A program made the position numbers and the translations under genes. Under the pieces are notes generated by a model. The model was given only the letters and a program-made list of their open reading frames with translations, did no database searches and was not told where the DNA came from. Below, one piece after another: positions 10,791 to 19,467 of a DNA stretch of 58,436 nt (position 1 is its first letter; the number at the start of each line of letters is the position of its first letter). The stretch comes from Arsenophonus sp046530935 (GTDB lineage Bacteria; Pseudomonadota; Gammaproteobacteria; Enterobacterales; Enterobacteriaceae). Location of the stretch: assembly GCA_046530935.1 (NCBI GenBank), contig JBHEQW010000006.1, forward strand, positions 1-58,436, in the 5' to 3' direction.

Positions 10791-10902
10791 AATAATAAGG
10801 CCACACTATCACACTAAATATAGATTATCAATGCTGGTATTGTTTGTACCAGATATTCATTATAGATATCTGATATATTTAGCTACTAAGCGAATAAACC
10901 TA

Positions 10903-11370
10903 ATGAACAGTAAAAAAAAATTATCATTAAACTCAATATTAACAGAATCATGTACACTAAATAATGTACATTGCACTAGTAAAAAAAGAGCACTAGAGAT
11001 TATTAGTAAACTTGCTTCAATTGCATTGAATGTACATGAAAATATTATTTTTGACTCATTATTAACACGTGAAAAAGTCGGTACAACTGGTATCGGTGGA
11101 GGTATTGCAATCCCTCATGGAAAATTAAATGAACACAATTCATCTGACGCAGTTGGTGTTTTTCTCCATTTATATGAACCAATTGCTATTGATACCATTG
11201 ATAATCAATCAGTTGATTTACTATTTGCATTATTAGTTCCTTTAGAGAAATGTAAAATACATTTAGATACACTATCTTTAATTGCTAAACGGTTAGCTGA
11301 TAAAACACTATGCCGTCGTTTACGCGCCGCGAAAAGCAATGAAGAACTCTATAAAATCATTACTGAATAA
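10903..11370 (+). CDS. ptsN: Nitrogen PTS enzyme IIA PtsN
   Basis: EIIA-Ntr, the terminal phosphate acceptor of the regulatory nitrogen phosphotransferase system (PtsP -> NPr -> PtsN); in enterobacteria it affects potassium uptake and the stress response. I place the start at ATG 10903 (MNSKKKLSLNSIL), giving 155 residues; the family has 163. The open frame extends back to 10831, but the extra 24 residues have no counterpart in PtsN. The phosphorylated histidine is present at residue 72 in GIAIPHGK, and conserved blocks CTSKKRALEII and LSLIAKRLADK are intact. It precedes rapZ as in E. coli. The genes usually around it, rpoN and npr, are pseudogenes, so its normal phosphate donor appears to be missing. 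Confidence 0.92.
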   Translation: MNSKKKLSLNSILTESCTLNNVHCTSKKRALEIISKLASIALNVHENIIFDSLLTREKVGTTGIGGGIAIPHGKLNEHNSSDAVGVFLHLYEPIAIDTIDNQSVDLLFALLVPLEKCKIHLDTLSLIAKRLADKTLCRRLRAAKSNEELYKIITE

Positions 11371-11436
11371 CTGTTTCTAAAAATCTAACACAAAATAATA
11401 ATTTTTTATTGTGAAGAAATTTAAGGGGTATTAGTT

Positions 11437-12291
11437 ATGATGCTGATGATAGTCAGTGGACGTTCTGGTTCAGGTAAATCAGTTGCTTTGCGATCGCTGG
11501 AGGATATGGGGTTTTATTGTGTTGATAATTTACCAGTTATTTTAGTGCCAAAATTAGCAAATATACTTGCTGAACAACAAACTTCTGCTGCCGTAAGTAT
11601 TGATGTTCGTAATATGCCATACAAGCCGGCAATTTTTGAAAAAGCTTTAGAAAAGCTACCTGATAATTTTTTACCGCAATTACTTTTTCTTGATGCAGAT
11701 CGTAACACACTGATCAGAAGATATAGTGATACACGCCGTCTACATCCTCTCTATAGCAAAAATTTATCATTAGAAAATGCTATTGATGAAGAAAATGATC
11801 TATTAGAGCCTTTACGCTTACGCGCAGATTTAATCATTGATACCTCTGAAATGTCAGTACATGAACTAACTGAAATGCTTAGAGCCCGTTTATTAGGGAA
11901 ACGAGAACGTGAATTGACCATGATATTTGAATCATTTGGCTTTAAACATGGTATTCCGATCAATGCAGATTATGTATTTGATGTTCGTTTTTTACCTAAT
12001 CCACATTGGGATCGAAAATTACGTCATATGACAGGTCTAGATCACCCTGTTGCATCCTTTCTTGACAGACATATAGAAGTGCATAATTTTATCTATCAAA
12101 CACGTAGTTATCTTGAATTATGGTTACCTATATTAGAGTCTAACAACCGTAGCTATTTGACGATTGCTATCGGTTGTACTGGCGGTAAGCACCGTTCAGT
12201 TTATGTTGCCGAACAACTTGCTAATTACTTTTGCTCAAGAGGAAAAAATGTTCAGTCACGTCATCGAACGTTAGAAAAAAGAAAATCATGA
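11437..12291 (+). CDS. rapZ: RNase adapter protein RapZ
   Basis: RNA-binding adapter that, in E. coli, presents the small RNA GlmZ to RNase E and so adjusts GlmS and cell-wall amino-sugar supply. Length 284 residues, identical to E. coli. An N-terminal P-loop GRSGSGKS is at residues 8-15. Conserved blocks LLFLDADRNTLIRRYSDTRR, RADLIIDTSEMSVHEL and IAIGCTGGKHRSVYVAEQL follow. The basic C-terminal tail KNVQSRHRTLEKRK, needed for RNA binding, is intact. An AAGGGG ribosome site lies eight bases before ATG 11437. The stop overlaps the ATG of the following npr remnant (ATGA at 12288-12291). No sign of decay. Confidence 0.95.
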   Translation: MMLMIVSGRSGSGKSVALRSLEDMGFYCVDNLPVILVPKLANILAEQQTSAAVSIDVRNMPYKPAIFEKALEKLPDNFLPQLLFLDADRNTLIRRYSDTRRLHPLYSKNLSLENAIDEENDLLEPLRLRADLIIDTSEMSVHELTEMLRARLLGKRERELTMIFESFGFKHGIPINADYVFDVRFLPNPHWDRKLRHMTGLDHPVASFLDRHIEVHNFIYQTRSYLELWLPILESNNRSYLTIAIGCTGGKHRSVYVAEQLANYFCSRGKNVQSRHRTLEKRKS

Positions 12292-12580
12292 CCATCCCGT
12301 CATGGTATTTTATAAAAAACCAGCAAAGTCTCATTATACATGAATATTCCAAAAATAATACTTTGTAAACTAATCAAATAATTTGAATCTACCGTGCTGT
12401 TGTTGCGCAATTCCAATAATTAATATAGGAGATCAAGCAAATAGTGTTATAGTGATATTGATACTAGACTCATAACAATGTATTTCTATCGATATAGAAA
12501 TAATCAATCTAGATAAAGAAAAAGCACTAGCAGAAATTATTCAATTTTTTTATCATAAACTTGAAGATATGATTAGACAA
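12288..12580 (+). pseudogene. ptsO: npr (ptsO) pseudogene
   Basis: The ATG at 12288 overlaps the rapZ stop exactly as npr does in enterobacteria. The N-terminal part with the phosphorylated histidine is not readable. From about 12430 a fragment reads DQANSVIVILILDS, then IDIEIINLDKEKALAEIIQFFYHKLED, matching the EANSVIALLMLDS...EEEALAAVIALFNxGFDED end of NPr (HPr-like phosphocarrier). Stops and frameshifts are present. NPr normally transfers phosphate from PtsP to PtsN, so its loss leaves PtsN without its standard donor. The stretch from here to 12900 has no identifiable gene. Confidence 0.75.
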
Positions 12581-12900
12581 TCTTTTATAAAAATTTATTT
12601 AAATCAACATTATTATTCATCTGCTATTTACTACTGCAATATTTAAGTATATCTGTTAATACTATTATTTTCTCAATCTTATCTAATACACTGTGATAAA
12701 TTTAGTAAAAGTTATTTTGCAATAACTAAAATACTAGTTAGTTAACTTGAATCTAATTAATAACTACATCAGTAAGATTGTATCTACTTTTGATATAAAA
12801 TATATATCATTTTAATCATTAAATTTGCTTAAATTTTCTTATTTACTTAGAATAATTATTAGCAAAATTTACTAACTCACAACATGCATCTCTAAATACT

Positions 12901-13833
12901 GAATTATTAGTAAATCTAGTATACGCGCGTGGTCATAGCTATTGTTACAATATGATGATTTGTGAATCCATTCTTCATCCTTAAATTAGACCTTATTTAA
13001 ACACTAAGATCAGCTGGTCAAATTATTAGCTGATGATTTTCTTGGCAGGCTGTACAAGCTCAAATATCATTGAAATAGTTGTTTTTTAAACTATAGTTTT
13101 TTGTATGTTAGCTTCGTAGCCTCAAGTTTCATTGTTGCAAAAACCTTATTCAATCGGATTTATCGTTCTTATTTACGCAAACTAGGTTCTATAACAGGAA
13201 GTTATATAATGCTACCAGTTTTTCTTGATTTTTCTTCAGCTTCTTGATCACTGCAGTGGATACACCTCATTGAAAACCTTACCAACAAAAAATATCAATG
13301 TCTTTATTAGCACCATCACTGGTTTATGGTAGGGCATGATGAGTGGACACACCTGAACCACACCACATCTCCATACAGTGCAGCTCAGCCTTAACTTTTT
13401 GTTCCAATACCTTTGAGTAGTGAAATCAGCACATTAGTTGTTTTATGTGCAAAATAGCGTTGCTATTGCCTGTCTTAGAATATTTTTTATATTACATCCT
13501 AAAAAAATAAAAGTCAGCTAGTTTTTTATCTAATAAGTTTGGGAGATACAGTTACAGTTAAGCATATCTGCCTCACAAAAACATTGAGAAGTTCAGCTAA
13601 GTTCGCTTATAAATCTAGTCTCAATAAGCATAGTTTGCTCTAGCAAATAACAGTCATAGATAAGTTCATGCAATGAATTAGAGGAATATCTGGTTTCTCA
13701 GATACTTGTATGGAGTAGACTTTTTCATAGCATATCATCTTTTTCTTGTTAAAATCATTCACGAAATTAATTAGCAGTATACTACGCCAGGATCTCTCTC
13801 CAAAATCATATACATCAGAAATAAGTATAACTC
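12901..13833 (-). mobile_element. IS256-family relic (copy 3), internally deleted
   Basis: Both terminal repeats of the IS256-type element are present (GAATTATTAGTAAATCTAG at 12901; ATAAGTATAACTC ending 13833), but only about 930 bases separate them instead of about 1460, so the middle of the transposase gene is deleted. The minus-strand start region reads KVYSIQVSEKPDIPLIHCMN near 13725-13665, matching the family's MKKSTLY...KPDISxxPLHEFI beginning in the other copies. Confidence 0.7.
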
Positions 13834-14989
13834 CCAATAAATCTTCAAGAAAAAAATTTTTATAAGAAAACTATTACGCGTCTTTCTGAAATGATACGAC
13901 AGCGTAGTCTGTAAATGATAAGAAATATGCCTGTGATCATCAGGCTATGTTGGAAATGATTGATTTTACTATCAAAAAGTAATTTGTAGCAACCGTATAT
14001 ATTTTAATTATTCTGATTTCAAACAATTTTTTCTAAGCCAGATAATTCAGAAAATAAAATAAAACCACACACCGTAAAAATAACCTACTCAGCCATCTTT
14101 TTAATCTGGTGATATAAACTACTCACATTTTAAATGTTGAATTCTTTAGCAATAACTCTATAATTATATCCAACCTTATTAAAGATTAGAGAATAATGAC
14201 TAATTTCTTGCTCACTAACAAAGATTTCATATTATTTAGCTCCTACCCAAGCCAAAGGATTAATTTTTTATCAATGATCGAATTAAGAAAACAGCTAACA
14301 CACTCTGTATTAAACTTTTCAAAAATCTCATCGCTCACATGATCCTGGCGATCTATTGCGATTAAGATGGCACGATTTGTTATTTTCCTTTTATCTCCTC
14401 ATATCATGCATTTTTAGTTTTACCTTGTGAGATATATAACCATCCCTTTAAAGGATTCAGGAAAAACATTTCATACACTTGAACAATATACCACTTAGTG
14501 TATTTAAATTAGCTCTCGCCGATGAAGCAAGGAGTCACTGACGCCATCTAAATGGCGTTTTCAAATAATACCTATTTGTTTAGCTGACTCACATAAAATT
14601 AAGCTATTCAAGATCCATAGGATATAACAAAACTTTTTATCCTTATGATATAGTTACGATAGAGGACTTACAGTAAGATTATAAAATCTTTTTCTACAAT
14701 CGATAATTTTGCACAAATATACATGTAACACTACAATAATTAATCTACTTAGCTGATAACATGTTCACTGTAGCAATATAGGCAGCATAAAGTACAATGA
14801 GTTACTTCAATGCATGAACTGACATCATACAACAGATTGTCATCGAGCTAACGAATGAGAGACACCTTTATATATGTTAGTAGAGAGTAAAGAATGAATC
14901 TCTTTGATTTGTATGATTATTTACTTTCTTATGATAACTCTATATCTCTATATAGAGAAAATCTTTCATATAGTATAAAGGATTTCTAG
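13834..14989. other. Eroded DNA with an unidentified relic
   Basis: Not covered by the three IS families seen elsewhere. On the minus strand, 14340-14260 reads RAILIAIDRQDHVSDEIFEKFNTE and 14215-14080 reads EISHYSLIFNKVGYNYRVIAKEFNI...SSLYHQIKKMAE, which has a helix-turn-helix flavour. They could belong to one decayed transposase or recombinase, but I cannot name the family. The rest, including 14560-14989, shows nothing recognisable. Confidence 0.3.
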
Positions 14990-15109
14990 CAATAACCTTC
15001 ATTTGCCAACATAGCTAATTATCAATATCAGCTCGTTTTTACCATTTAGCAACAGTAAATTTGGATATACCATAACGCTTACCAAAACTAGACGCAGGCT
15101 ATTTGCTTG
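14990..15109 (-). mobile_element. IS481-family fragment
   Basis: About 120 bases that align with the N-terminal (helix-turn-helix) region of the longer IS481 relics at 25560-25680 and 35100-35210; they share, for example, TTTTACCATTTAG, CCATAAnGCTTAC and a following GGCTAT-like block. The fragment is cut at 15110 by the left end of an IS256 relic. No matching remainder is seen on the far side of that relic. Confidence 0.5.
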
Positions 15110-16583
15110 GAGTTATGCTCATTTCTGGTGTATATAGGTTTTAGAGAAAGTAACGGATCCTGATGATTGATTTCGTGAATGATTTTAACAAGAGATAGAG
15201 GATCTCTCATAAAAAAAGTCTACCACCCTACAAAGTATATGCAAAACCAGATATTACCTCTAATCCTTTGCATGAACTCATTCGTAATTGTGCCATACTT
15301 GGCAGATTGATAGATTACAGCCGTTGAGGCTAAACTTAAAATCTACGCTACTGTAACATGCTAAACGCTGTTTTATCTACTGGCGTCATTCTATGTCTTT
15401 ATAACGGTTATTAACCATAACTAACTATACAGTAGTAGCATTAACAATATTGAGATTGAAGTGTAAAATTTACAGTGGTGGGGGTGATCAACAACAGCAA
15501 TGGAATATGCTTCAACATCTCATTGGTACAACCTTATATAAAGCATGCAAAAACCCTCAAAAAGTTACTAGCATTCTGGCTGCATACCTCTTGTGAGAGC
15601 ACATCTCCACCGATGATTTTCACGAAGCTAGATGGGGGCTTTTCTTACTGAAAAGCACATGCTTTTCTACTAGAACTACATCAGCAGATTGAAATAGCAA
15701 TAACTTAAAATAGCATATACACCTATATAATTTAAGTGATACGCGCCACGTTTATTTTTTGGCCGATAATATATACAGTAATCTCAGGCAAGACAATTGC
15801 TTTTTCCTGCTCTTTTGCTTAATTATTTTCCTAAGTAATTATCGATATAAAGGAGTTAGTTCTGGTCGAAGATAGTTATCGAGAATCATAATCAAACTAG
15901 GCCGATAACTTCTTAATGCGTCCTGCGATCGTGTGGCTTAACATTATCTACAAGTCTTGGTACTGAAGATGGTTCACTTACTTTTTAGAATCCAATGGCA
16001 AAGATATATTGTCAGACACACAGCGCAAACATTGTTTTGTACACAAAACAGCTAAATTACTTGCTTTACAAAGGAAGGTATGGAACTGAAAGTTAAGTCT
16101 GAACTACACGTGAGAGGTGAGAGTAGCTATCCGCCATACTGCCTAAAAAAAAGCCGGTGATCCTGGCAATAATGCTATTAATCTTTTTTTTTGCTAAGCT
16201 TTTGAGCGTGCTATTTTGCAGAAAAAATGAAGACACTAGAGAAAAATCTAGAAGAAAACTTCTAGTATTTTCTACAACTTCCTGTCAAAGCATTAGCACT
16301 TGGCGTCAATATAATAACAACAAATTCGATTGAATTGGCTTTTGCGACACTGAGACTACTAAAGCAAAGCTAAAAGAACTGTGGTTTAAGAAAAACAATC
16401 CTTTCATGATATTTAAGTTGCTACAGTAACTCAAAAAAGCTATAACCAGCTAAGAATCTATAACCTGCTTGAAAATAATAGTAAACAACGTTTAAATTAA
16501 GAATAGAAAACAGATTTATCAAGCATGAGATAGTAGTGTATCCTGACAATTTGTTATCAAATAACCAGATTTACTAATAATTT
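15110..16583 (+). mobile_element. IS256-family relic (copy 4), full length
   Basis: About 1.47 kb with terminal repeats GAGTTATGCTCATTTCTGG (left) and an inverted AATTATTAGTAAATCTGG (right). The decayed transposase frame can be followed from about 15205 (a degraded MKKST.. start; Q/KPDITSNPLHELI at about 15240-15280) through IEIEV-like, MQKPSKSY and C-terminal STFATxRxRT-like blocks near 16320-16380. Numerous stops and indels. It has cut into an IS481 fragment. Confidence 0.75.
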
Positions 16584-16968
16584 GCATACAAAAATCTTAA
16601 TAAAAGAGATGTCATTATGATTTTTATCTTTTTCTTAAAAAGAAATATGGTATTATTACTTGATGTATATCAAGCAGCAAATGCTTATAATTACAAATAG
16701 TCAAATGAGGCTGCAAATAACTGGTACTTAATAAATAATAATGTTAAGTGAAAAGTTGGGATTACATATATAAATATACTAAATACAAATCAATCAGATT
16801 CGGTTGATGATTTTGCTAGTGAAAAAGTATCTGATCTATGATCAGATATCTTGTTATTTTTACTTATTATAAAATTGATAAAATTATCATCGATTTATTT
16901 TATTCTAGATAATAAAAGAAACAATTATTATATCTGGATAATAATAATATTTACTTATAAGCTAAAGG
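16584..16968. other. Intergenic region with a possible small-protein relic
   Basis: Between the IS256 relic and the end of tilS. From ATG 16618 the plus strand reads MIFIFFLKRNMVLLLDVYQAANAYNYK, then a stop, then SNEAANNWYLINN and, after a frameshift, KVGITYINILNTNQSDSVDDFASEKVSDL, ending near 16841. The pattern of a hydrophobic start then a polar domain suggests a decayed small exported protein, not identified. A 61-codon frame at 16851-17036 overlaps tilS antisense and is not a convincing gene. Confidence 0.3.
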
Positions 16969-18345
16969 TTATTTATCCCTTATCCATTTTACTTTTAATT
17001 CAGGCTGCCCTTGAATACATTGCCCTGATTGAGTAATAAATACGCCAACAGCTGCAATAAGTTCATCATTATAATAAATCAAAGGCGTTCTCTCTCTTAA
17101 CCAAGGTGGCACACCTAACTCCTGCCAAATCTTTTTACTCCGTCTAGTGTGTTGACGACCAATAATTTTAATATTTCCTTTTAATCCAAATCGAATAGTA
17201 ACCTTCTCATTTGATAACGGCGCACGAAACTGCGTTCCATGATCTGAGATCATTAGCACACCTAAACTATCTGGCAATTTAATTGCGGCAGGCAGCTCCC
17301 ATGCTAAACAAATTTTAGTTAAATCGTTAAATTGTGGCAGTAACCAAAGCTTTTGTTTAAAACGCCGGATAACATTATTATTATCTAATATAAATTGTGG
17401 TTCTGCATCTGGACGCGCACAGATCACGTCTTGCCAAATCTGTTTTAATTGAACACGAGAAGGCATTAAAATTAGATGCAAACTCAACCAACGACGTAAT
17501 ATTGCATTACGTTTTATTTCAGAATAACTAGCTAATGCATCAAGCTGCAAGGTTCCTTCTGCTATTATTAGATGAGATAAATAATCTTTTAGTAATTCAT
17601 TTAATAAAGCTTCTTGTTCTGCACATAAACTAGCACTTCTTGCCACTGCTAGCGAAAAATGCGGCCAACGCTGGTTAAAATTAGGCATTATAGTTGAACG
17701 TAAAAAATTACGATCATAGCGCTGATCTTGATTACTATCGTCTTCTATCCAAGAAAGCGATTTTTTTTTAGCATACAAAATTAATTGTTGACGGCTGAAT
17801 GATAATAGGGGCCTAATTAAATAGGTATCAGCAAAAGGAATAGAAATTGGCATGGCAGATAAACCTGTTGGTCCACTACCACGTTTTAATGCTAATAAAA
17901 AAGTTTCTGCTTGATCATCTAAATGATGGGCAGTAACAATTATTTCCCCTGGTAATAATATTTTACGAAAAACTTGATATCGTACATCACGGGCAGCTGC
18001 TTCAATCCCTTTTTTAGCTGAATCAATATAAACATGCTGTGAATAAAACTCTACCTTCCAGTCAAAACAAATTTTTTGGCAATGGATAGCCCAATCATCA
18101 GCTTTATCATTAAGTCCATGATGAATATAAACCGCGCGAATCTTAAGGTTTTTCAGTGTTGTTTGACGTAATGACACTAACGCATGTAATAAAACTGTTG
18201 AATCCAATCCACCACTAAAACTTAGCAATATTCGACCTGTAGAGATAGATCTGATGGTTTTTATAATTTTATTCAGTAATATAGGCTCATTATCACCATT
18301 CATGCTACTCTTAATACTACCTTTATATAAATTATTTATTGCCAT
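16969..18345 (-). CDS. tilS: tRNA(Ile)-lysidine synthase TilS
   Basis: Converts cytidine 34 of the CAU-anticodon tRNA-Ile to lysidine using ATP and lysine, so that the tRNA reads AUA; essential, and more so in an AT-rich genome. 458 residues (E. coli 432). The PP-loop motif SGGLDS is at residues 44-49 of the longest frame, followed by HHGLNDKAD and the LLALKRGSGPTGLSAM signature, then RNFLRSTIMP. The C-terminal substrate-binding domain is present (KKIWQELGVPPWLRERTPLIYY). The extra N-terminal residues suggest that the true start may be the second ATG at 18303 (MNGDNEPILL), giving 444 residues; I cannot decide from the ribosome sites, both weak. It lies 151 bases downstream of accA; the genes ldcC and gloA-like that stand between them in E. 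coli are absent. Confidence 0.95.
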   Translation of the reverse strand: MAINNLYKGSIKSSMNGDNEPILLNKIIKTIRSISTGRILLSFSGGLDSTVLLHALVSLRQTTLKNLKIRAVYIHHGLNDKADDWAIHCQKICFDWKVEFYSQHVYIDSAKKGIEAAARDVRYQVFRKILLPGEIIVTAHHLDDQAETFLLALKRGSGPTGLSAMPISIPFADTYLIRPLLSFSRQQLILYAKKKSLSWIEDDSNQDQRYDRNFLRSTIMPNFNQRWPHFSLAVARSASLCAEQEALLNELLKDYLSHLIIAEGTLQLDALASYSEIKRNAILRRWLSLHLILMPSRVQLKQIWQDVICARPDAEPQFILDNNNVIRRFKQKLWLLPQFNDLTKICLAWELPAAIKLPDSLGVLMISDHGTQFRAPLSNEKVTIRFGLKGNIKIIGRQHTRRSKKIWQELGVPPWLRERTPLIYYNDELIAAVGVFITQSGQCIQGQPELKVKWIRDK

Positions 18346-18496
18346 ATTTTCACTTATTACGCTATCAATAGCGATATAATTTTTTGCAAAAAAATATTTT
18401 TCTATAAAAATGAAAAATAAATTTTTAAAGACTAAAAAAATAGAAATAATAATTAATAGCAGTTATTACTGTTTTTATTCATTAGGTAGCACAAAA

Positions 18497-19456
18497 CTAG
18501 CAATAACCACATTCCATTAAGCGTTGATAACGACGGGTTCTCAATTCTTCAATACTAAATAAATCAATATCACTTAAATCATTTAAAATACGCTCTTTAA
18601 GATTATGCGCAATTTGCTCATAATTACGATGTGCGCCACCCAACGGTTCTTCAACAATGTTATCAATCAGATTAAGTGATTTTAAACGTAAAGCAGTGAT
18701 CCCCATCGCTTCAGCAGCTAATGGTGCTTTATCTGCACTTTTCCAAAGAATAGAAGCACAGCCCTCTGGGGAAATAACAGAATAAGTACTGTACTGCAGC
18801 ATATTGACTTTATCACCAACTCCAATAGCTAAAGCACCACCAGATCCACCCTCACCTATTACTGTACAGATAATAGGAACAAAAAGCCGAGACATTTCAC
18901 GTAAATTACGGGCAATTGCTTCAGATTGGCCGCGTTCCTCAGCCCCAACACCAGGATATCCCCCTGGTGTATCAATAAAAGTAATAATCGGTAACTTAAA
19001 CCGCTCAGCCATTTCCATTAATCGTAAAGCCTTCCGATATCCTTCTGGTGCTGGCATGCCAAAATTGCGCCGAATTTTTTCCTTTGTTTCACGCCCCTTC
19101 TGATGACCAATAACCATTACTGGACGCCCATCCAATCGAGCCAACCCACCAACAATAGCTTTATCATCAGCATAAGCACGATCACCAGCTAGCTCCTGGA
19201 AATGCGTCAATATATGCTTAACGTAATCTAGAGTATAAGGTCGCATCGGGTGACGAGCAAGTTGTGCTATTTGCCAAGCACCTAAGTCGGAAAAAATTTT
19301 GCGTGTTAACTCTAAACTCTTTTCGCGAAGTCTAGCAACCTCTTCATCTAGATCAATATCTAGCTTGGTATCTTGACGATTTACTGCTGTTAATGAGTCT
19401 ATTTTTGCTTCCAACTCTAAAATCGGCTGTTCAAAATCCAGAACATTAAGGTTCAT
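18497..19456 (-). CDS. accA: Acetyl-CoA carboxylase carboxyltransferase subunit alpha
   Basis: With AccD forms the carboxyltransferase that moves CO2 from carboxybiotin to acetyl-CoA, making malonyl-CoA for fatty acid synthesis; cytoplasmic. 319 residues, the same as E. coli. Crotonase-fold motifs are intact: DTPGGYPGVGAEERGQ, IGEGGSGGALAIG and YSVISPEGCASILWK. The N-terminal NLNVLDFEQPILELEAKIDSL matches the family start, with AGGAATATT before the ATG. It follows dnaE by 11 bases, so the two are probably co-transcribed. No decay seen. Confidence 0.97.
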   Translation of the reverse strand: MNLNVLDFEQPILELEAKIDSLTAVNRQDTKLDIDLDEEVARLREKSLELTRKIFSDLGAWQIAQLARHPMRPYTLDYVKHILTHFQELAGDRAYADDKAIVGGLARLDGRPVMVIGHQKGRETKEKIRRNFGMPAPEGYRKALRLMEMAERFKLPIITFIDTPGGYPGVGAEERGQSEAIARNLREMSRLFVPIICTVIGEGGSGGALAIGVGDKVNMLQYSTYSVISPEGCASILWKSADKAPLAAEAMGITALRLKSLNLIDNIVEEPLGGAHRNYEQIAHNLKERILNDLSDIDLFSIEELRTRRYQRLMECGYC

Positions 19457-19467
19457 AATATTCCTAT

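Noticed and set aside
10831..10902. 24-residue N-terminal extension of PtsN
   Set aside because: Hydrophobic/aromatic string with no equivalent in EIIA-Ntr; more likely upstream spacer that happens to be open.
16851..17036. 61-codon plus-strand frame at the tilS 3' end
   Set aside because: Hydrophobic low-complexity string overlapping tilS antisense; nothing supports expression.
18460..18480. CAGT/ACTG hairpin after accA as a terminator
   Set aside because: Four-base stem only; the T-run lies on the wrong strand for accA.
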